From Nemania diffusa (taxonomy: Eukaryota; Ascomycota; Sordariomycetes; Xylariales; Xylariaceae): a DNA stretch of 64,000 nt. Below the pieces are notes generated by a model, which had not been told where the DNA came from, ran no database searches, and was given only the letters and a program-made list of their open reading frames with translations. Of the stretch, positions 1-12,161 are shown piece by piece. Position 1 is the first letter of the stretch; each line of letters begins with the position of its first letter. The stretch covers positions 6,525,001 through 6,589,000 of the forward strand of contig JBBPUQ010000002.1 of the NCBI GenBank assembly GCA_038501195.1, in the 5' to 3' direction. The position numbers were made by a program, and so were the translations under genes.

Positions 1-562
1 CTCAGTGACTATATTATAACCACCCTACAGGGTAGTGCTATCACTAGAGGTAGGTAGTTTGGGATTTATTGGCGCTAAGGTACAGTTAGTTTGGCTGAAT
101 CTTCTCGGCCGGATGCACATAGCGCTGAGCGAATGACAAGAGCTGAGGGCAACGAGGGGTTGGTTACCTCTCTCTATGTACGCATGTAGCTCGGTCCCGT
201 AGGAAATGGTAGACAGCAAAAAGTAGGCGATGTAGACGAGATATAATACTCATGTATCTAGGAGCTTTGATATCTTGAATAGATATTAGGGAGTTAGAAA
301 AACGTATATAGATACATTACGTTTCCTCATCTTCCCAACATCAATACTAAATAGCGTAGCACATGTCATGTCACCAAAGTCGACCAGGCTTGCATCGGAA
401 GACTTGTATTTTGGGGGTATCGCCAAGATGACTTCGTCTATGAGATAGATAGCCACTATGCTATCATCCCTGAATTCGAACACGAAAAATTCCCGCCTCC
501 GAAACCCACTAAACGCCTTTTGCCATGTAGTTGCGGAGAGCATATTCAGAACAGCCGCATCA
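1..562. other. intergenic, no gene seen
   Basis: AT-rich sequence downstream of the Rpc31 gene. Only short random frames are present; none has conserved-looking protein sequence. No RNA gene or repeat was recognised. Confidence 0.5.
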
Positions 563-1698
563 CTAGAAATCCATGGCACTGTAGAGAAAATAGCAGAAAT
601 TGTTAGTAATTGTACTATAGCATAGTATGGTAGCTCAAGTGCTCGAAATTGGCAGCGAAAGGTGTGGGGAGTCGCTGCCAGTTCGTTAAAGGAGAAAGAG
701 AAAGGGACGCACCTCTCGCCGACGCCATCGTCGTCTCCAAAATCGTCGTCGTCGCCGTTGTCGAAGTACGCCTCGGCATTGTAGTCACCACCCTCTTCGT
801 CTTCGGCGCTATCGTACACGTCGTCTTCCAGCTCCATCTCCTCTTCCTCGTCGTCGTCGACATCGCCAGCATCGCCGTCCTCGTTGTCAGCGTCCTTGCC
901 GGCGCCCTCAATACGGGCCTTGCGCTCGTCTTCCGTCTCGTTCTCCCGGCGCCGCTGCTGCTGCGACCGGCCGCCCCAGCCGAAGATGTCCTCGTCGTCG
1001 TGGCCATCGGCGAAGGGGTCGTTCTCATCGTCCTCGTCATCTTCGAACTTCCGCTTCGCGGCGGCCCTGCTGGCACTCTCCTCGGTCTGGAAGCCGCCCT
1101 TGGGCCCGCCGGCGTCCATGCCGTCCAGCGTCGCCCAGAGCTCCTCGGGGAACAGGTCCTTGACCCAGGGCCGCGTGTCGCGCAGCTTGGGCAGGGTGCG
1201 CGTGTCGTCGACGAAGCGGTGGCTGTACATGGGCACGGAGAGGAAGGGGTCGATTGTGGCGCGGTTCTTGACGCCGTAGCGCGCGTTGAGCTGCGCGCGG
1301 CCGTGCCGGGGCAGCACGGGGTCCTGGGCCGAGAGGAACTCGCTGTTGATGTGGCGGTGCGTGTATAGCGGCGCGGCGTGGTAGGCGCGGCGGAACTTGA
1401 CGAAGCAGGCCACGGCGCGCTCTTCGAGGGGCGTCAGGTGAGGCGCTACGGGTGGCTTGTAGAATTTCTGTTGGGAGAGAACGGGAGTTTGTTAGTAGGG
1501 CGGCGGGTGAGAGCTTGTGCTGTGCGAGGCTGCAGGTGCACAGATGGGGAGGGAGAAGGCTACCGGATATGTCTCTTGGGGCTGGTCGTTGACAATAAGG
1601 CTCGGATCATCGCCGCCGGGCATGCCAGGAGGCGCGGGCTTTCCTCGACTGCCACCACGGCCGCCACCGCGGCCCCCTCTACCACCTCGACCGGACAT
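563..1698 (-). CDS. RPC31: RNA polymerase III subunit Rpc31/RPC7-like
   Basis: Subunit of the Pol III-specific Rpc82-Rpc34-Rpc31 subcomplex, which acts in the nucleus in initiation of tRNA and 5S transcription. Three exons are read on the minus strand: 1698-1564, 1467-713 and 578-563 (301 aa). The start is MSGRGGRGG, giving a Gly/Arg-rich N-terminus. The middle carries KFYKPPVAPHLTPLEERAV and an FKVRRAY-like basic segment. The C-terminal half is strongly acidic and ends in DYNAEAYFDNGDDDDFGDD, very like the yeast Rpc31 tail. The last exon is only 16 nt: splicing GAGAG to TGCCATGG gives the end GESAMDF. Family knowledge: the acidic C-terminus is typical of RPC7/Rpc31. Splice sites are inferred from phase and consensus; the first donor (GTAGCC) is weak. 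Confidence 0.88.
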
Positions 1699-4600
1699 CT
1701 CTCAGCGCATTACCGCTTAGAATTGTGCTGATGGAATATTCTTTTATGTGGATGGGAGTAGGTTTTATGAGGCGTGCTGTGGGGTATTGTTGCTGATGTA
1801 GTGGTTAAAATCAAATGGACTGAGTGAGATCACCATAATGAGTCGCAAAAGCTGCGCCTTTACCAGCACCTACCTAGGTATTTAATCCTCAAAATTTAGG
1901 CGGGGCCTTGTAATCAGATAGACCCCAGATGTGGCTGGCTTTGGTAGGTGGTTCTACAGGCCTACAGGGCCCACCACACACTACAACGCACACTTCTCAA
2001 GGCACAATCGCAGCGATTACAACACTGTTTTTACCCGCCTACCTCCCTTATAACTAGCAGAAAGAGATGGATTGATAGCTAGGATAGCGGGTTGTGTTTT
2101 TAGTTTTTTTTGTTTTTAGTTTGGGCTGTTTTAGGCTAGTCTACGAGGCTTTATCGCCTTAGTTGCGAAGGCTTACCGCGATACCTGTGGCTTTTACGCC
2201 TAGCTATCGACTTATCTGCGACTCGTAGATTAGCCTACTACCTACGCTCACGCTCCCCTAATACAAGTTCTACCTACTGCGATTATAGTGCCCTGGAGTG
2301 TGCTGTAGATGGGGGAAGTAATGGGTCCTCTTAGGTAAGGAGCTTTGGATAGCAGCCAATAAGAGTAAGGATGTACAGTCCCTTCACAATATTTCCTTTT
2401 TTTTTCAAAGATTATGCAAAGTAACCATGACCAGAACATTATCACGCTGAGCCGTAGACTAATACCTTTCCATTTGAAAATGCTGGGCTCCTGCGTAGCA
2501 TGCAGCCAGCCACGTTTAGCTTCAAGCAGCGTAGGCGCCATATTATACATACTGCGTTTCGCTTCTAACCGTTAATCTGTGCGAGCTACGCAGTAAGCAT
2601 CTAGACGTCGTAACCTAGATGCTTCTGGTGAGATAGAGTCGCTAGAGGAACATACCGGCATCGATCTCAAGCCCAATTATGTTTGTACTAGACAACCAAG
2701 CAGTATTATACAGGAACAAAATTCTTGGAGGTCATCGAGTGCTTTGGTCTAATAAGTGCGACAATAGTTATTAGGAGTTGAATATGTCCTAGGTTTCTTT
2801 AAAAGTCTTCTTTATATCCCTTAATAGCCACTTGGTGATCGTGGAGCAGCTGACCGATTGTATTGCTCTGCTGGTGGCTGTATCACACTACCTACTAGTT
2901 TTACGTTGTACTCCATATGTGTTATTCCAGCCTCGGTATCAAGATTGAAGTGATGGGAATACGACCCGATTGTACTTTTATATCACGCTAATCGAGGATG
3001 AGCCCTCACAGGTAGGTATCATGAGGATGCCTTCTCGCGTCTTGTGCGTGTTTAGATATTATCTTATACAGAAGCTTGCGAGACCAACACATTAGCTAGG
3101 TAGGATGTGGTGGATTGCCTTTTACCGCGGCAGCAAATATTAAAGGAAAGACTTCGCCCATCATTGTAGATTCACTACCTAGGTAACTGATAGCTAGCTT
3201 GGGCACTTGCTGCCGATACTGGATAGCAAATTGCACAAGTTCGGACATTAACGAGAAACGTCGCTATATATCGATTGCTATGGGGCACACCCCAATCTAC
3301 GGGGGTTCATTTGTTGTACAGAAAGGCTATTGATAGAAACAAGCATGCCTAATTCGGCAATGCCGTTTCTGGGGGCGGTAGGCCGTATCGTGTAGGCCGA
3401 GCCCTTTGTTTCCTGGGGTCTAGACAGGTGGCCAACAGTTGCATCTTCTTTCAAAATTGTTTAGATAGTGCGCATGTTAATTTGTGAAAGAAAATGTGAG
3501 ACGGAGCCATGATATCAAGCAACAACCGGGGGTGAAATTTGACACGTCGAGGAGGTCAGCTCATACAAGCCGGCTGTTAGACATGATCGATAGATACGGT
3601 CTTCTTTCCCCAGGAAAAGAGTGGGATTATCGGAACCCTGGACCATAAGCAGCGCACTAGTCAGTAGTAGGTTAAGCGGGCAAAGGAGGCAAGACTCAAG
3701 AGAAGACTGATTTTGTGCATCCCGCCTCTAGCGTAAATGGTATCGTTGAGCATTATGCTTGCAATACTCGGAGACAGCGGTAGCGAGACTTGATATTATC
3801 CTCCCAGAGAGTAATCTATCTAAGTAGTTCACTCTACCTATCCACTTCGTTTCTAAAAATGATGGCGGAAAGAAGAATATGGAAGGCGGTAATTGTCTTA
3901 GTGGGGTCCGAAGTCAGCTTCCAAGGTTCTGTTAGGGACAAGAATTAATGGGATTTGAAGTGATAATGAGAAATCCAGTCTCACCGCCTTTGGGGTCTCG
4001 CTCTTAGGCTATTAGGTACTTCTCTATTTGGCTTAGACACCTACATAGATACCTAGGTAGCTTATTCAGGAAAGAAGTAGGTATGAATCGCATAGTAGGT
4101 AGGCTTTTGTATTTTTTTTTGGTGTACTTTGGTGCATTCTCGCTGTGGCGGTGCCCACAAAATCAATCAGTGCCCTGTGCTTTGGGAGAGGTTGAATCGA
4201 CAATCGTCGATAATGATTCGCCCACTGCCCCACAATCTACCTCCTTAAGGTGCAATTCAGCACCTTATAGGTGTACCGCTCAGAACAACCCCACTATTTA
4301 TACTATCCCACCATGCCCTCTCTTTTTTGCCCCTCTGCGGCAAAGCTTAGGTGGTAGAACCAAAGAGAGCGTCCATTTACTTGTTCGGCCAATCAACCTG
4401 CGAGCATAGCACATGCCAGATAAGTTCTTAGGTATCTTATCGGAGAGAACTGGGGTTAAAAAAAAAATCGATAGAAATTTTCCTGAGGCAAAGCCCATCC
4501 ACTATCCACCGCCTGAAAATAAATTCCTGTCCACCCCTCTTCTCCGGCCCTCTTGCCTTTTCCACTCTCCCCTCAAACACCTCTTTTTCTTTTAATCTCT

Positions 4601-4970
4601 CCCATCATCTCTCCTTGTTTGGAAGATAGAACTGAGTCCTCCACTCGGGTCGCTTGTCTTTCCGCTACTTGGACCTTACATCAAAAAAAAAGGGCCAGAC
4701 ATAGAGCAGGTTCTGTTTCTGATTCCTCCATCAGCAAACTCAACTTGTGTGGCTACTCATCGTCGGTCGGCTGGGACTCAACCACGAACAACCTTTAGAG
4801 TTCTCTAGATTTCCGCATCTCTTATCCACGGACATTTTACCTTCGATCGGTCGGATAAAACGATTCACTTCGATAGATTCCCTCTTTAGATCTCCTCAAC
4901 TCGCGATACCCTTTCCGAACCTTCTCTCCACAGGAACACCATCACACAAAAACAAGGAAAATCAATCATC
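1699..4970. other. 3.3 kb gene-poor region upstream of eEF3
   Basis: No open frame here looks like a conserved protein. It holds exact TACCTAGGTA palindromes at 1871-1880, 3176-3185 and 4050-4059 and many TAGGTA half-sites. 2080-2130 is T-rich. The final 450 bp are the eEF3 promoter and leader. A decayed transposon is possible, but I recognised no terminal repeats. Confidence 0.5.
4526..4620 (+). promoter_or_regulatory. pyrimidine-rich tract in the eEF3 promoter/leader
   Basis: A dense C/T tract lies 350-445 bp before the eEF3 start codon, on the coding strand. CT-rich blocks near the transcription start are common in strongly expressed genes of filamentous fungi. Here its role as a core promoter or start-site element is inferred only from position and composition. 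Confidence 0.45.
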
Positions 4971-7900
4971 ATGGCTTCCGAGAACGCCAAATCTGCCAAG
5001 GTCCTTGATGACCTGATGGCCAGGCTCACCATCTCCAAGGATGCCGCTGCTACCAAGGACGCATCCGCTGCCCTTGCCTCTTTCATCAACGGCCAGATTG
5101 AGGACCAGGAGGCTCCCACAAAGTAAGCACATTTTCTGACACAAATTTGAATAGGGTGGCTTAATCCCTACGCCTACACCTGTCTACCCTATTGTATCTA
5201 TTTTGCGCGCGACCCGCCTAGTTTCTGTACACCCCACCACATTTTGCACACTAGCAGCGGGGAAACCCATCCGCATGTCATTCTAGTCTCAGACAAATCC
5301 AAGTAATATCGGGCGTGTTTCAGTCAACTGGTTACATGGTGATCTTGCGAAGCGAGGTTAACTTGGTATCCTGGAGTGGCGGGCAATGAGCGTCCATCTC
5401 GTCGGCTGATTGTTGATTTTGAATCATCTACTACCCCTTCATATCGCACATGATTATCTTCTTTGGTGAATTGGCTAACATGTTTGGATAGAACTGTCGA
5501 GGCTCTGAAGAAGCAGATCACCAACAAGAAGGATGCTGCTGTTCGGGAAAAGGCTGCCCACGCTATCCAGGCTATTGCCCAGCACTCTGAAATCTCTTCC
5601 AACGTCGAGCCTTACCTCGTCGTTCTACTCCCTCTAGTCTTAGCCGCTATTGGCGACAAGATCACTGCTGTCAAGAATGCGGCCACCGCCGCTGCCCTCG
5701 CCATCATCGAGGCTGTCAACCCCAACTCCGTCAAGGCTGCCCTTCCTCATATTACCAACTCTATCCTCACCGCCCAGAAGTGGCCCGAGAAGATGGCTGC
5801 TCTCGACTGCATTGACACACTCGTTCGCACGGCACCCGCCCAGCTTGCCTACCGTGTTCCCGAACTAATCCCCGTCATCTCGGAGTCTATGTGGGATACC
5901 AAGAAAGAGGTCAAAGACCGTGCCTACAAGACCATGGAGAAGATTTGCGAGTTGATCGTCAACCGTGATATCGAGCGCTTCATTCCTGAGCTCATCAAGT
6001 GTATTGCCAAGCCCGAGAATGTTCCCGAGACTGTCCACTTGCTTGGTGCCACCACTTTCGTCACTGAGGTTCACGAGCCCACACTCGCCCTCATGGTTCC
6101 CCTGCTCGATCGTGGTCTTGCTGAGCGTGAGACTGCCATTAAGCGTAAAGCTGCTGTCATCGTCGACAACATGTGTAAGCTCGTCGATGACCCTAGCATC
6201 GTGGCTCCTTTCTTGCCCAAGATGATGCCAGGTCTTACCAAGAACTTCGAGACCCTCGCCGATCCTGAGGCTCGTGAGAAGACCAAGCAGGCCCTGGACA
6301 CCCTGGTCCGCGTTGGTGATATTAAGGATGGCAAGATCCCTGAAGTTCGTCACGATGGTGACATCGCCACCGTCGTGGCCCACGTCAAGGCCGTCATCCC
6401 TGCTAAGCACTCTGCTGTCGCCGAGAAGCTCAGCGCTGTTGTCGATTACATCGCCGCCATCGGTGGCCAGCTCATCGACGAGAAGGAGATCGAGTCTACG
6501 ACCTGGGCTGGTGCCATCAAGCCATTCGTCGCTGTTATCGTCGGTGAGGCTGATGCCCAATCCGTCGTAGATGCTCTCCGGAAACGCGCGTCCCCTGGTA
6601 TTGAGGAGGATGCCGCCGAGGAGGAGGACGATGACGATGGAGAGGATCTCTGCAACTGCACCTTCTCCCTTGCCTACGGTGCGAAGATTCTTCTTAACCA
6701 GACACACCTACGCCTCAAGCGTGGTCGTCGCTATGGTCTGTGCGGTCCCAACGGTTCCGGCAAGTCGACTCTGATGCGTGCTATCAACAACGAACAAGTT
6801 GAGGGTTTCCCCAAGCAGAGCGAGGTCAAGACCGTCTTCGTCGAGCACGACCTCGACTCCGCTGATACTGAAATGACCACGATAGACTGGACGATGAAGA
6901 AGCTGGCCGAGGCTGGTGTCACGTCTACCAAGGAAGAGGTCGAGGCTCGCCTTGCCGAGTTCGGCTTCACAGAGGTTATGATATCAGGTGATATCACCGC
7001 TCTTTCTGGTGGTTGGAAGATGAAGCTGGCCTTGTGCCGTGCCGTCTTCGAAGCCCCTGATATTCTCCTTCTGGACGAGCCTACCAACCATCTCGACGTG
7101 AAGAACGTCAAGTGGCTCGAGGATTACCTCATCAACTCGCCCTGCACTTCCATCATTGTCTCTCACGACAGCGGTTTCTTAGACAACGTCACCCAGTACA
7201 TCATTCACTACGAGAGATTCAAGCTCAAGAAGTACAAGGGTAACCTGAAGGAGTTCGTCCGCAAGAACCCCCACGCTAAGTCGTACTACGAGCTCGGAGA
7301 ATCTGAGATCGAGTTCAGCTTCCCTGAGCCCGGCTTCCTCGAGGGTGTCAAGACCAAGGCTAAGGCTATCTTGCGAGCTACTAAGATGAGCTTCCAGTAC
7401 CCTGGTACACCCAAGCCCCAGATCCAGGACATCACCTTCCAGTGCTCCTTAGGCTCTCGTATTGCCGTCATCGGTCCTAACGGTGCCGGCAAGTCGACTC
7501 TGATCAACGTCCTCACCGGTGAGCTTATCCCCACCGCCGGTGAGATCTACCAACACGAGAACATCCGTATCGCCTACATCAAGCAGCACGCTTTCGCTCA
7601 CATCGATAACCACCTCGACAAGACCCCCTCCGAGTACATTCAGTGGCGTTTCCAGACTGGTGAAGATCGTGAGACCATGGACCGTGCCAACAAGATCATC
7701 ACCGAAGATGACGAGAAGGCTATGGACAAGATCTTCAAGGTCGAGGGCACCCAGCGACGTGTCATCGGCATTAACAGCCGGAGAAAGTTCAAGAACAGCT
7801 ACGAGTACGAGTGCTCATTCGCTCTAGGTGAGAACGTTGGCATGAAGAACGAGCGGTGGGTACCTATGATGACCGCCGACAATGCCTGGCTGCCACGTAG

Positions 7901-8566
7901 CGAGCTGCTCGCATCTCACCAGAAGATGGTGGCTGATGTCGATATGAAGGAGGCTCTGGCTTCTGGTCAGTTCCGCCCTCTAGTCCGCAAGGAGATTGAG
8001 TCGCACTGCACCAACTTCGGCCTCGATGCTGAGCTGGTGTCTCACTCTCGTATGAAGGGTCTGTCCGGTGGTCAGCGTGTCAAGGTCGTGCTTTCGGCCT
8101 GCTCATGGCAACGACCTCATCTGATCGTCCTCGACGAGCCCACCAACTATCTGGATCGTGACTCTCTGGGTGCTTTGTCCAAGGCACTGAAGAAGTTCGA
8201 GGGTGGTGTCATTATCATTACCCACAGTGCCGAGTTCACCAAGGATCTTACTGAGGAAGTCTGGGCTGTCATGGACGGCAAGATGACGCCTTCAGGCCAC
8301 AACTGGGTGCAAGGTCAGGGTGCTGGTCCCAGATTAAAGCAGGGTGACGATGATGAGGAAGACAAGTTCGACGCCATGGGCAACAAGATCGTCTCGACCA
8401 AGAAGAAGGCCAAGCTGACCAGTTCTGAGGCCCGAAAAAAGAAGAAGGGTGAGTTTACCTGTAGACCTGAATCTGTCCCTGTCTGAACATATGCTGACTT
8501 GAATTTGCAGAGCGTATGGCCCGCCGAAAGCGTGGTGAGGAGGTCTTCTCTGATGAGGATGATTAA
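4971..8566 (+). CDS. TEF3: translation elongation factor 3 (eEF3)
   Basis: Fungal ribosome-bound ABCF ATPase that drives late translocation and E-site tRNA release. Exons are 4971-5122, 5492-8448 and 8511-8566 (1054 aa, the usual length). The start [14 protein letters not shown] is followed, across a 369-nt first intron, by [16 protein letters not shown]. The order is HEAT repeats (to about residue 320), linker, then the first ABC domain with Walker [10 protein letters not shown] (about 469), signature LSGGWKMKL (about 555) and [11 protein letters not shown] (about 577). The second ABC domain has GPNGAGKST (about 711), an eEF3-type chromodomain insertion (about 760-860), LSGGQRVKV (about 906) and [10 protein letters not shown]. 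The tail is Lys/Arg-rich and ends in FSDEDD. Codon use is strongly biased to C- and T-ending codons, as expected for a highly expressed gene. All key nucleotide-binding motifs are intact. Confidence 0.97.
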
Positions 8567-9327
8567 ATTCGTCATGCCTCGTACGATATATGATCGGACG
8601 CATCAACGTCTTTCACGGATCATCTTTGACGAACCTAATACCGCATGGCGCCATGATATAGCCATGATATAGCTCTGATTTCCTTTGTCATATGTGCAAT
8701 GAAACCCAAAAAGTTTGGTCTTTGCATGGTAGGGGGCATGTGTTTCTTTTCGCACAATTCTAGCGCGGTTTGGTTTGATAGAGAATGACCCAACGGCGGC
8801 GCTTCCCGGTATAGTCGACCAGGATGTTCCAGAGCCATCCTACCTGGAATTGGAGGTCTAGGAGAGGTGTGTGACTCTCGGGAGATTCGGTCGCCAAGAT
8901 AGCATAGGAGTAGATACAACCGGGTCACTCAATAGACTTGATTGATAGACATACCTAACAGGTTTGTCATCGCTATGTGATATATATGTGTTTTTAACAA
9001 AATTCCGTATAACTGTCTGGAAATCAATTGTTGATTCCACCACGATGACATATATTCTAATATCCAAACACCTTAAACAGCTAAATATCAATATGATCTG
9101 AAGAGCAAGACACTGGGCTCTCCTATTCATTCGACCCCAAACAACATTGCCTATCCCATAATATGGGATAATTGTGTTGTATTATATACACCTGGGTAGT
9201 GCTAGCACATGTCACGTTACTTAATGTAGCATTGTTGTTGTTTTATTCTTGATTCTATTGCAAATACCTTGCAAATACTTACCTATGATCCATCAACCAA
9301 GCTATCAAGCGGAATAGCAGCCTTTAC
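8567..9327. other. intergenic, eEF3 3' flank
   Basis: This holds the presumed 3' UTR of eEF3, then AT-rich DNA (9040-9300). No coding or RNA gene was recognised. Confidence 0.5.
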
Positions 9328-9786
9328 TTAATAAGACCACCAAACCCCCTTAATGGTCTTATCAGCCTGTCGTCGGAGATATCGTCGCCGAGCACCGTCT
9401 TCAGGCCAAAGCGCAACGGCCTTGCTGAAAAACGCCTCAGCTTCCGCGAGACTGCAATCTGGATCCTCGTCGATCAGTTCCAGATGACCCGGACAATGCC
9501 ACAAGGTCGGCCCCTGTGAAGGGTCGGCGGGGAGCGAGTCGCACTTGCGACACAGCTTTTCACGCGCGTTATGGCTTAAGTCAACACAGCAGGAAGGGAG
9601 CCGAACTTCAGCACAACACTTACGGCCCCGAAGTGCCTTGCGGCTCCGTGGGCAGAATGTGTGCCACACGGAGCGCTTTAGCGAGATCTTGCAGGCTGCG
9701 CTACCGCGGCGGGGACAATAGGAGTAGCCTGAGGAGCGCCAGGTAAAACATCCGCAGGGGAAAGTGGTTGCCCAGAATTGACACAT
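9328..9786 (-). CDS. small Cys-rich hypothetical protein
   Basis: Unknown function; 152 aa, no intron needed. The start is taken at the ATG giving MCQFWATTFPCGC; the frame stays open two codons further, to a TTG. Cysteines cluster in the first 110 residues, in patterns such as CGC, YSYCPRRG, WHTFCPRSRK, RGRKCC, LPSCC and LCRKCD, and finally HCPGHLEL. This suggests zinc-binding knuckles rather than a disulfide-rich secreted protein, because there is no signal peptide. The last 45 residues (LAEAEAFFSKAVALWPEDG onward) look like one amphipathic helical hairpin. I know similar Cys-rich small proteins in other ascomycetes only as uncharacterised. It could also be one exon of a longer gene. The call is based on protein-like composition and Cys spacing. 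Confidence 0.55.
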   Translation of the reverse strand: MCQFWATTFPCGCFTWRSSGYSYCPRRGSAACKISLKRSVWHTFCPRSRKALRGRKCCAEVRLPSCCVDLSHNAREKLCRKCDSLPADPSQGPTLWHCPGHLELIDEDPDCSLAEAEAFFSKAVALWPEDGARRRYLRRQADKTIKGVWWSY

Positions 9787-11228
9787 TGGCAAAGGTGCGG
9801 GTTATGTTGTTGCTATGTAGAACTGAGTCGTGACTCGTTAGCGACAAAGAGAGTTTGCGAGTGGCTAGCTGGCGGCGCTGGCGCTTGTTTAATACTCTTT
9901 TCGTGGCCTTTGTGACTTGCCCTGCGTTTCCTTGTCTGAGACAGGGGGTTACAGAAGGCGTTGGTTATGCTGAGGACAATGAACTGTATATCCTAACAGA
10001 CATACTGCTCATAAACAATAGTTGGGTTTTCCTCGCGGTTGGCAGTCCGGGGGAGGAGGCTGTTTTCCGCCGCATGGAGCCAGACTATGTCATCACAGCT
10101 TGTACCCCTGATTAGGTGCGCCGGAGGGGTGTAATACAGGTAACAGTGTTTCTTTACGGTCACCTACGATATCACACCTTGCTTGCGAGTAGGCCTATCT
10201 ATAGCGTGCGTACTTAATTATACTCCTTTCGTCCACGAACATATAAAGATGGCTTATTATAACAGCGCAGATAAGTATTATACACTTTCGAATGAAGCTT
10301 CGGTGATACTCGAGCGAGAAAAGTTTATTGTAGTAATTTATGCTATCTTGGGAGTCATTCTCCTCGCCTGACTTTAAATCAAACTACAAGATTTCTCCTA
10401 TTGATAACTCAAGAAGCAAAGAAAACGCTCAAATAGAGTGAGAAATGGGGGAGAGGATAGCGTATTAACCCCTGAACCTATACAACAATTTGGTCAACTT
10501 CCTTGGAGGCTAGGACGCATTATCAAAAAAAAAAAAAAATGCGAGAGGAAAAACTCTACGTAATATAGAGTTATTAAATGACAGGCTCGGTGATTTGCTG
10601 TTTCTTTATACGTTGCCCTTAGTAGAGCACCTACACCTAAAGTAATGGAAAGTGACTTGTTTGGGTGTCACGAGCTTCCATTTGACAATTCTATCTTCGC
10701 AACAACAGGAGCATCGTTACCAATACCATCTCGTTGTTTCATCACTCATATGCCACCATAGTACGTACTATAAACCTATTTTACAGCATTTACTTGGGCC
10801 CTGTCAGGTGTCGATACTCTGATTTCTGACTGGCAACGAAACCTCTCTAAGAACGAGCTTCTAAGCCTCAACATCGACAATCTACTTCTTCCGTATAGTG
10901 ATTGCCTTATCTATAGCAATAGTAAAATCAGTCACAAGACGGCGGTTTAGTAATGAGGTTCTTGCTATGTAAATTGCGGGGCGTATAAAGGGGCAACGTC
11001 ATCGGAAGCTCATTTGATCATAGTAATGAACTCTAATTTATACTTCGCTTGAGATCTTGACGACCTGGACTGACTGTTGTTTATTACCACTACCATCGAT
11101 CGAAGACAGCGATAGCTTCAATATACTCGAAGCCCCTCTGCCAACACGCACACTGAAGAGCAATCCATCGACCCATTAAAACATAACCATCCCCCTATTC
11201 CAGCACTATTCCTCCATCTGCAGCGAGC
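9787..11228. other. intergenic, no gene seen
   Basis: Only weak short frames are present. A 15-A run lies at 10525-10539. The last 200 bp lie before the alpha/beta hydrolase start and are its likely promoter and leader. Confidence 0.45.
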
Positions 11229-12161
11229 ATGGCAACACCCACCACGCAAGAGATGACGACGAAAACGGACGTATTCCAAGTGACCCCATCACGCGTCCTC
11301 TCGTACGCCATCACGTCCCCCTCCCCCTCGCCACCGCCAGGCTCCACCCACCGCCCCTTCGTGCTCCTCTCCAGCGCGCTCTCGGCCCCCTTCACGATCT
11401 GGGACCCCGTGGTCCCGCACCTGCTGCGCCTGGGCTTCGACGTGCTGCGCCACGACGCGCCGGGCCACGGGCGCTCGGGGCTGCCGGCGAACCTCTGCTC
11501 GACGACGTTCGAGTCGCTCGCGGCGGACGTGCACGCGCTGCTCGCGCACCTGCGCATCGCGCGCCTGCACGCCTGGGTGGGCGTCAGCCTCGGCGCCGCG
11601 ACGGCCATCGTGTTCGCCGCGCTGTACCCCGGCGTCGTCGAGCGGCTCGTGCCCTGCGACACGCTGTCGCGGTCGCCCGTCAACGCGGGCACGCAGGACG
11701 GCTTCGGCGCGCGCGTCGCCACGGCGAGGGAGGACGGCAACATGCGCGGGAGCATCGAGGTCACGCTCGAGCGGTGGTGCGGGCGCGCGTGGCTCGACAA
11801 TCACCACGACGAGGCGGAGCGCGTGAGGGGCGTCATGAGGGGCACGTCGGTGGACGGGTTCGATACGTGCTGCTGGGCGCTGCGGAGCTCGAGCTTCGAT
11901 CTAAGGCCGCTGGCGGCGAGCGCGGGGGCGCATGTCGAGGCGGCCATGCTGCTCGTGGGCGAGAAGGATGTTGGGTTGTTTCAGACTATGGAGGAGCTGA
12001 GGCGGGGGATCGAGACGGGGCTTCGGAGCAGGAAGGGCCAGAACGCGGCGGTTGCGTTGAAGATTGTGAGGAATGGGGGGCACGTTTGCTTTATAGACGG
12101 GTTTGCGTCCTTCATTGACCTCTTTACTAAGTTCTTGACGTCGACGTCAACGTTAAGATGA
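11229..12161 (+). CDS. alpha/beta hydrolase (3-oxoadipate enol-lactonase-like)
   Basis: Single-exon 310-aa protein. After a variable N-terminus come strand and turn motifs of the fold (RPFVLLSSALSAPFTIWDPV, FDVLRHDAPGHGRSG). The nucleophile elbow is GVSLG, with Ser120. The probable catalytic acid is Asp247 in VGEKDVG, and the catalytic His is His285 in NGGHVCF. The triad is therefore complete. DAPGHGRSG plus GVSLGAAT resembles the PcaD/lactonase branch, but substrate cannot be told from sequence, and no catabolic neighbours are present. The gene is a sharp GC-rich island, with third positions almost always G or C in the first two thirds, between AT-richer flanks. No signal peptide is seen, so it is probably cytosolic. 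Confidence 0.85.
   Translation: MATPTTQEMTTKTDVFQVTPSRVLSYAITSPSPSPPPGSTHRPFVLLSSALSAPFTIWDPVVPHLLRLGFDVLRHDAPGHGRSGLPANLCSTTFESLAADVHALLAHLRIARLHAWVGVSLGAATAIVFAALYPGVVERLVPCDTLSRSPVNAGTQDGFGARVATAREDGNMRGSIEVTLERWCGRAWLDNHHDEAERVRGVMRGTSVDGFDTCCWALRSSSFDLRPLAASAGAHVEAAMLLVGEKDVGLFQTMEELRRGIETGLRSRKGQNAAVALKIVRNGGHVCFIDGFASFIDLFTKFLTSTSTLR

Noticed and set aside
649..1368. Long plus-strand frames opposite the Rpc31 gene
   Set aside because: They mirror the acidic and GC-rich coding strand of Rpc31. The translated sequence is Val/Leu-biased without any family resemblance.
4083..4409. 108-aa frame upstream of eEF3
   Set aside because: In the promoter region; no recognisable protein features and no splice link to eEF3.
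5463..5491. Apparent eEF3 start within the first intron (MVNWLTC)
   Set aside because: That start is a TTG in the intron; the true N-terminus is exon 1 at 4971, which matches the family.
5865..6707. 280-aa minus-strand frame inside eEF3
   Set aside because: Antisense shadow of a strongly codon-biased gene.
9855..10371. Two short plus-strand frames
   Set aside because: No conserved sequence, no splice partners, and unbiased composition.
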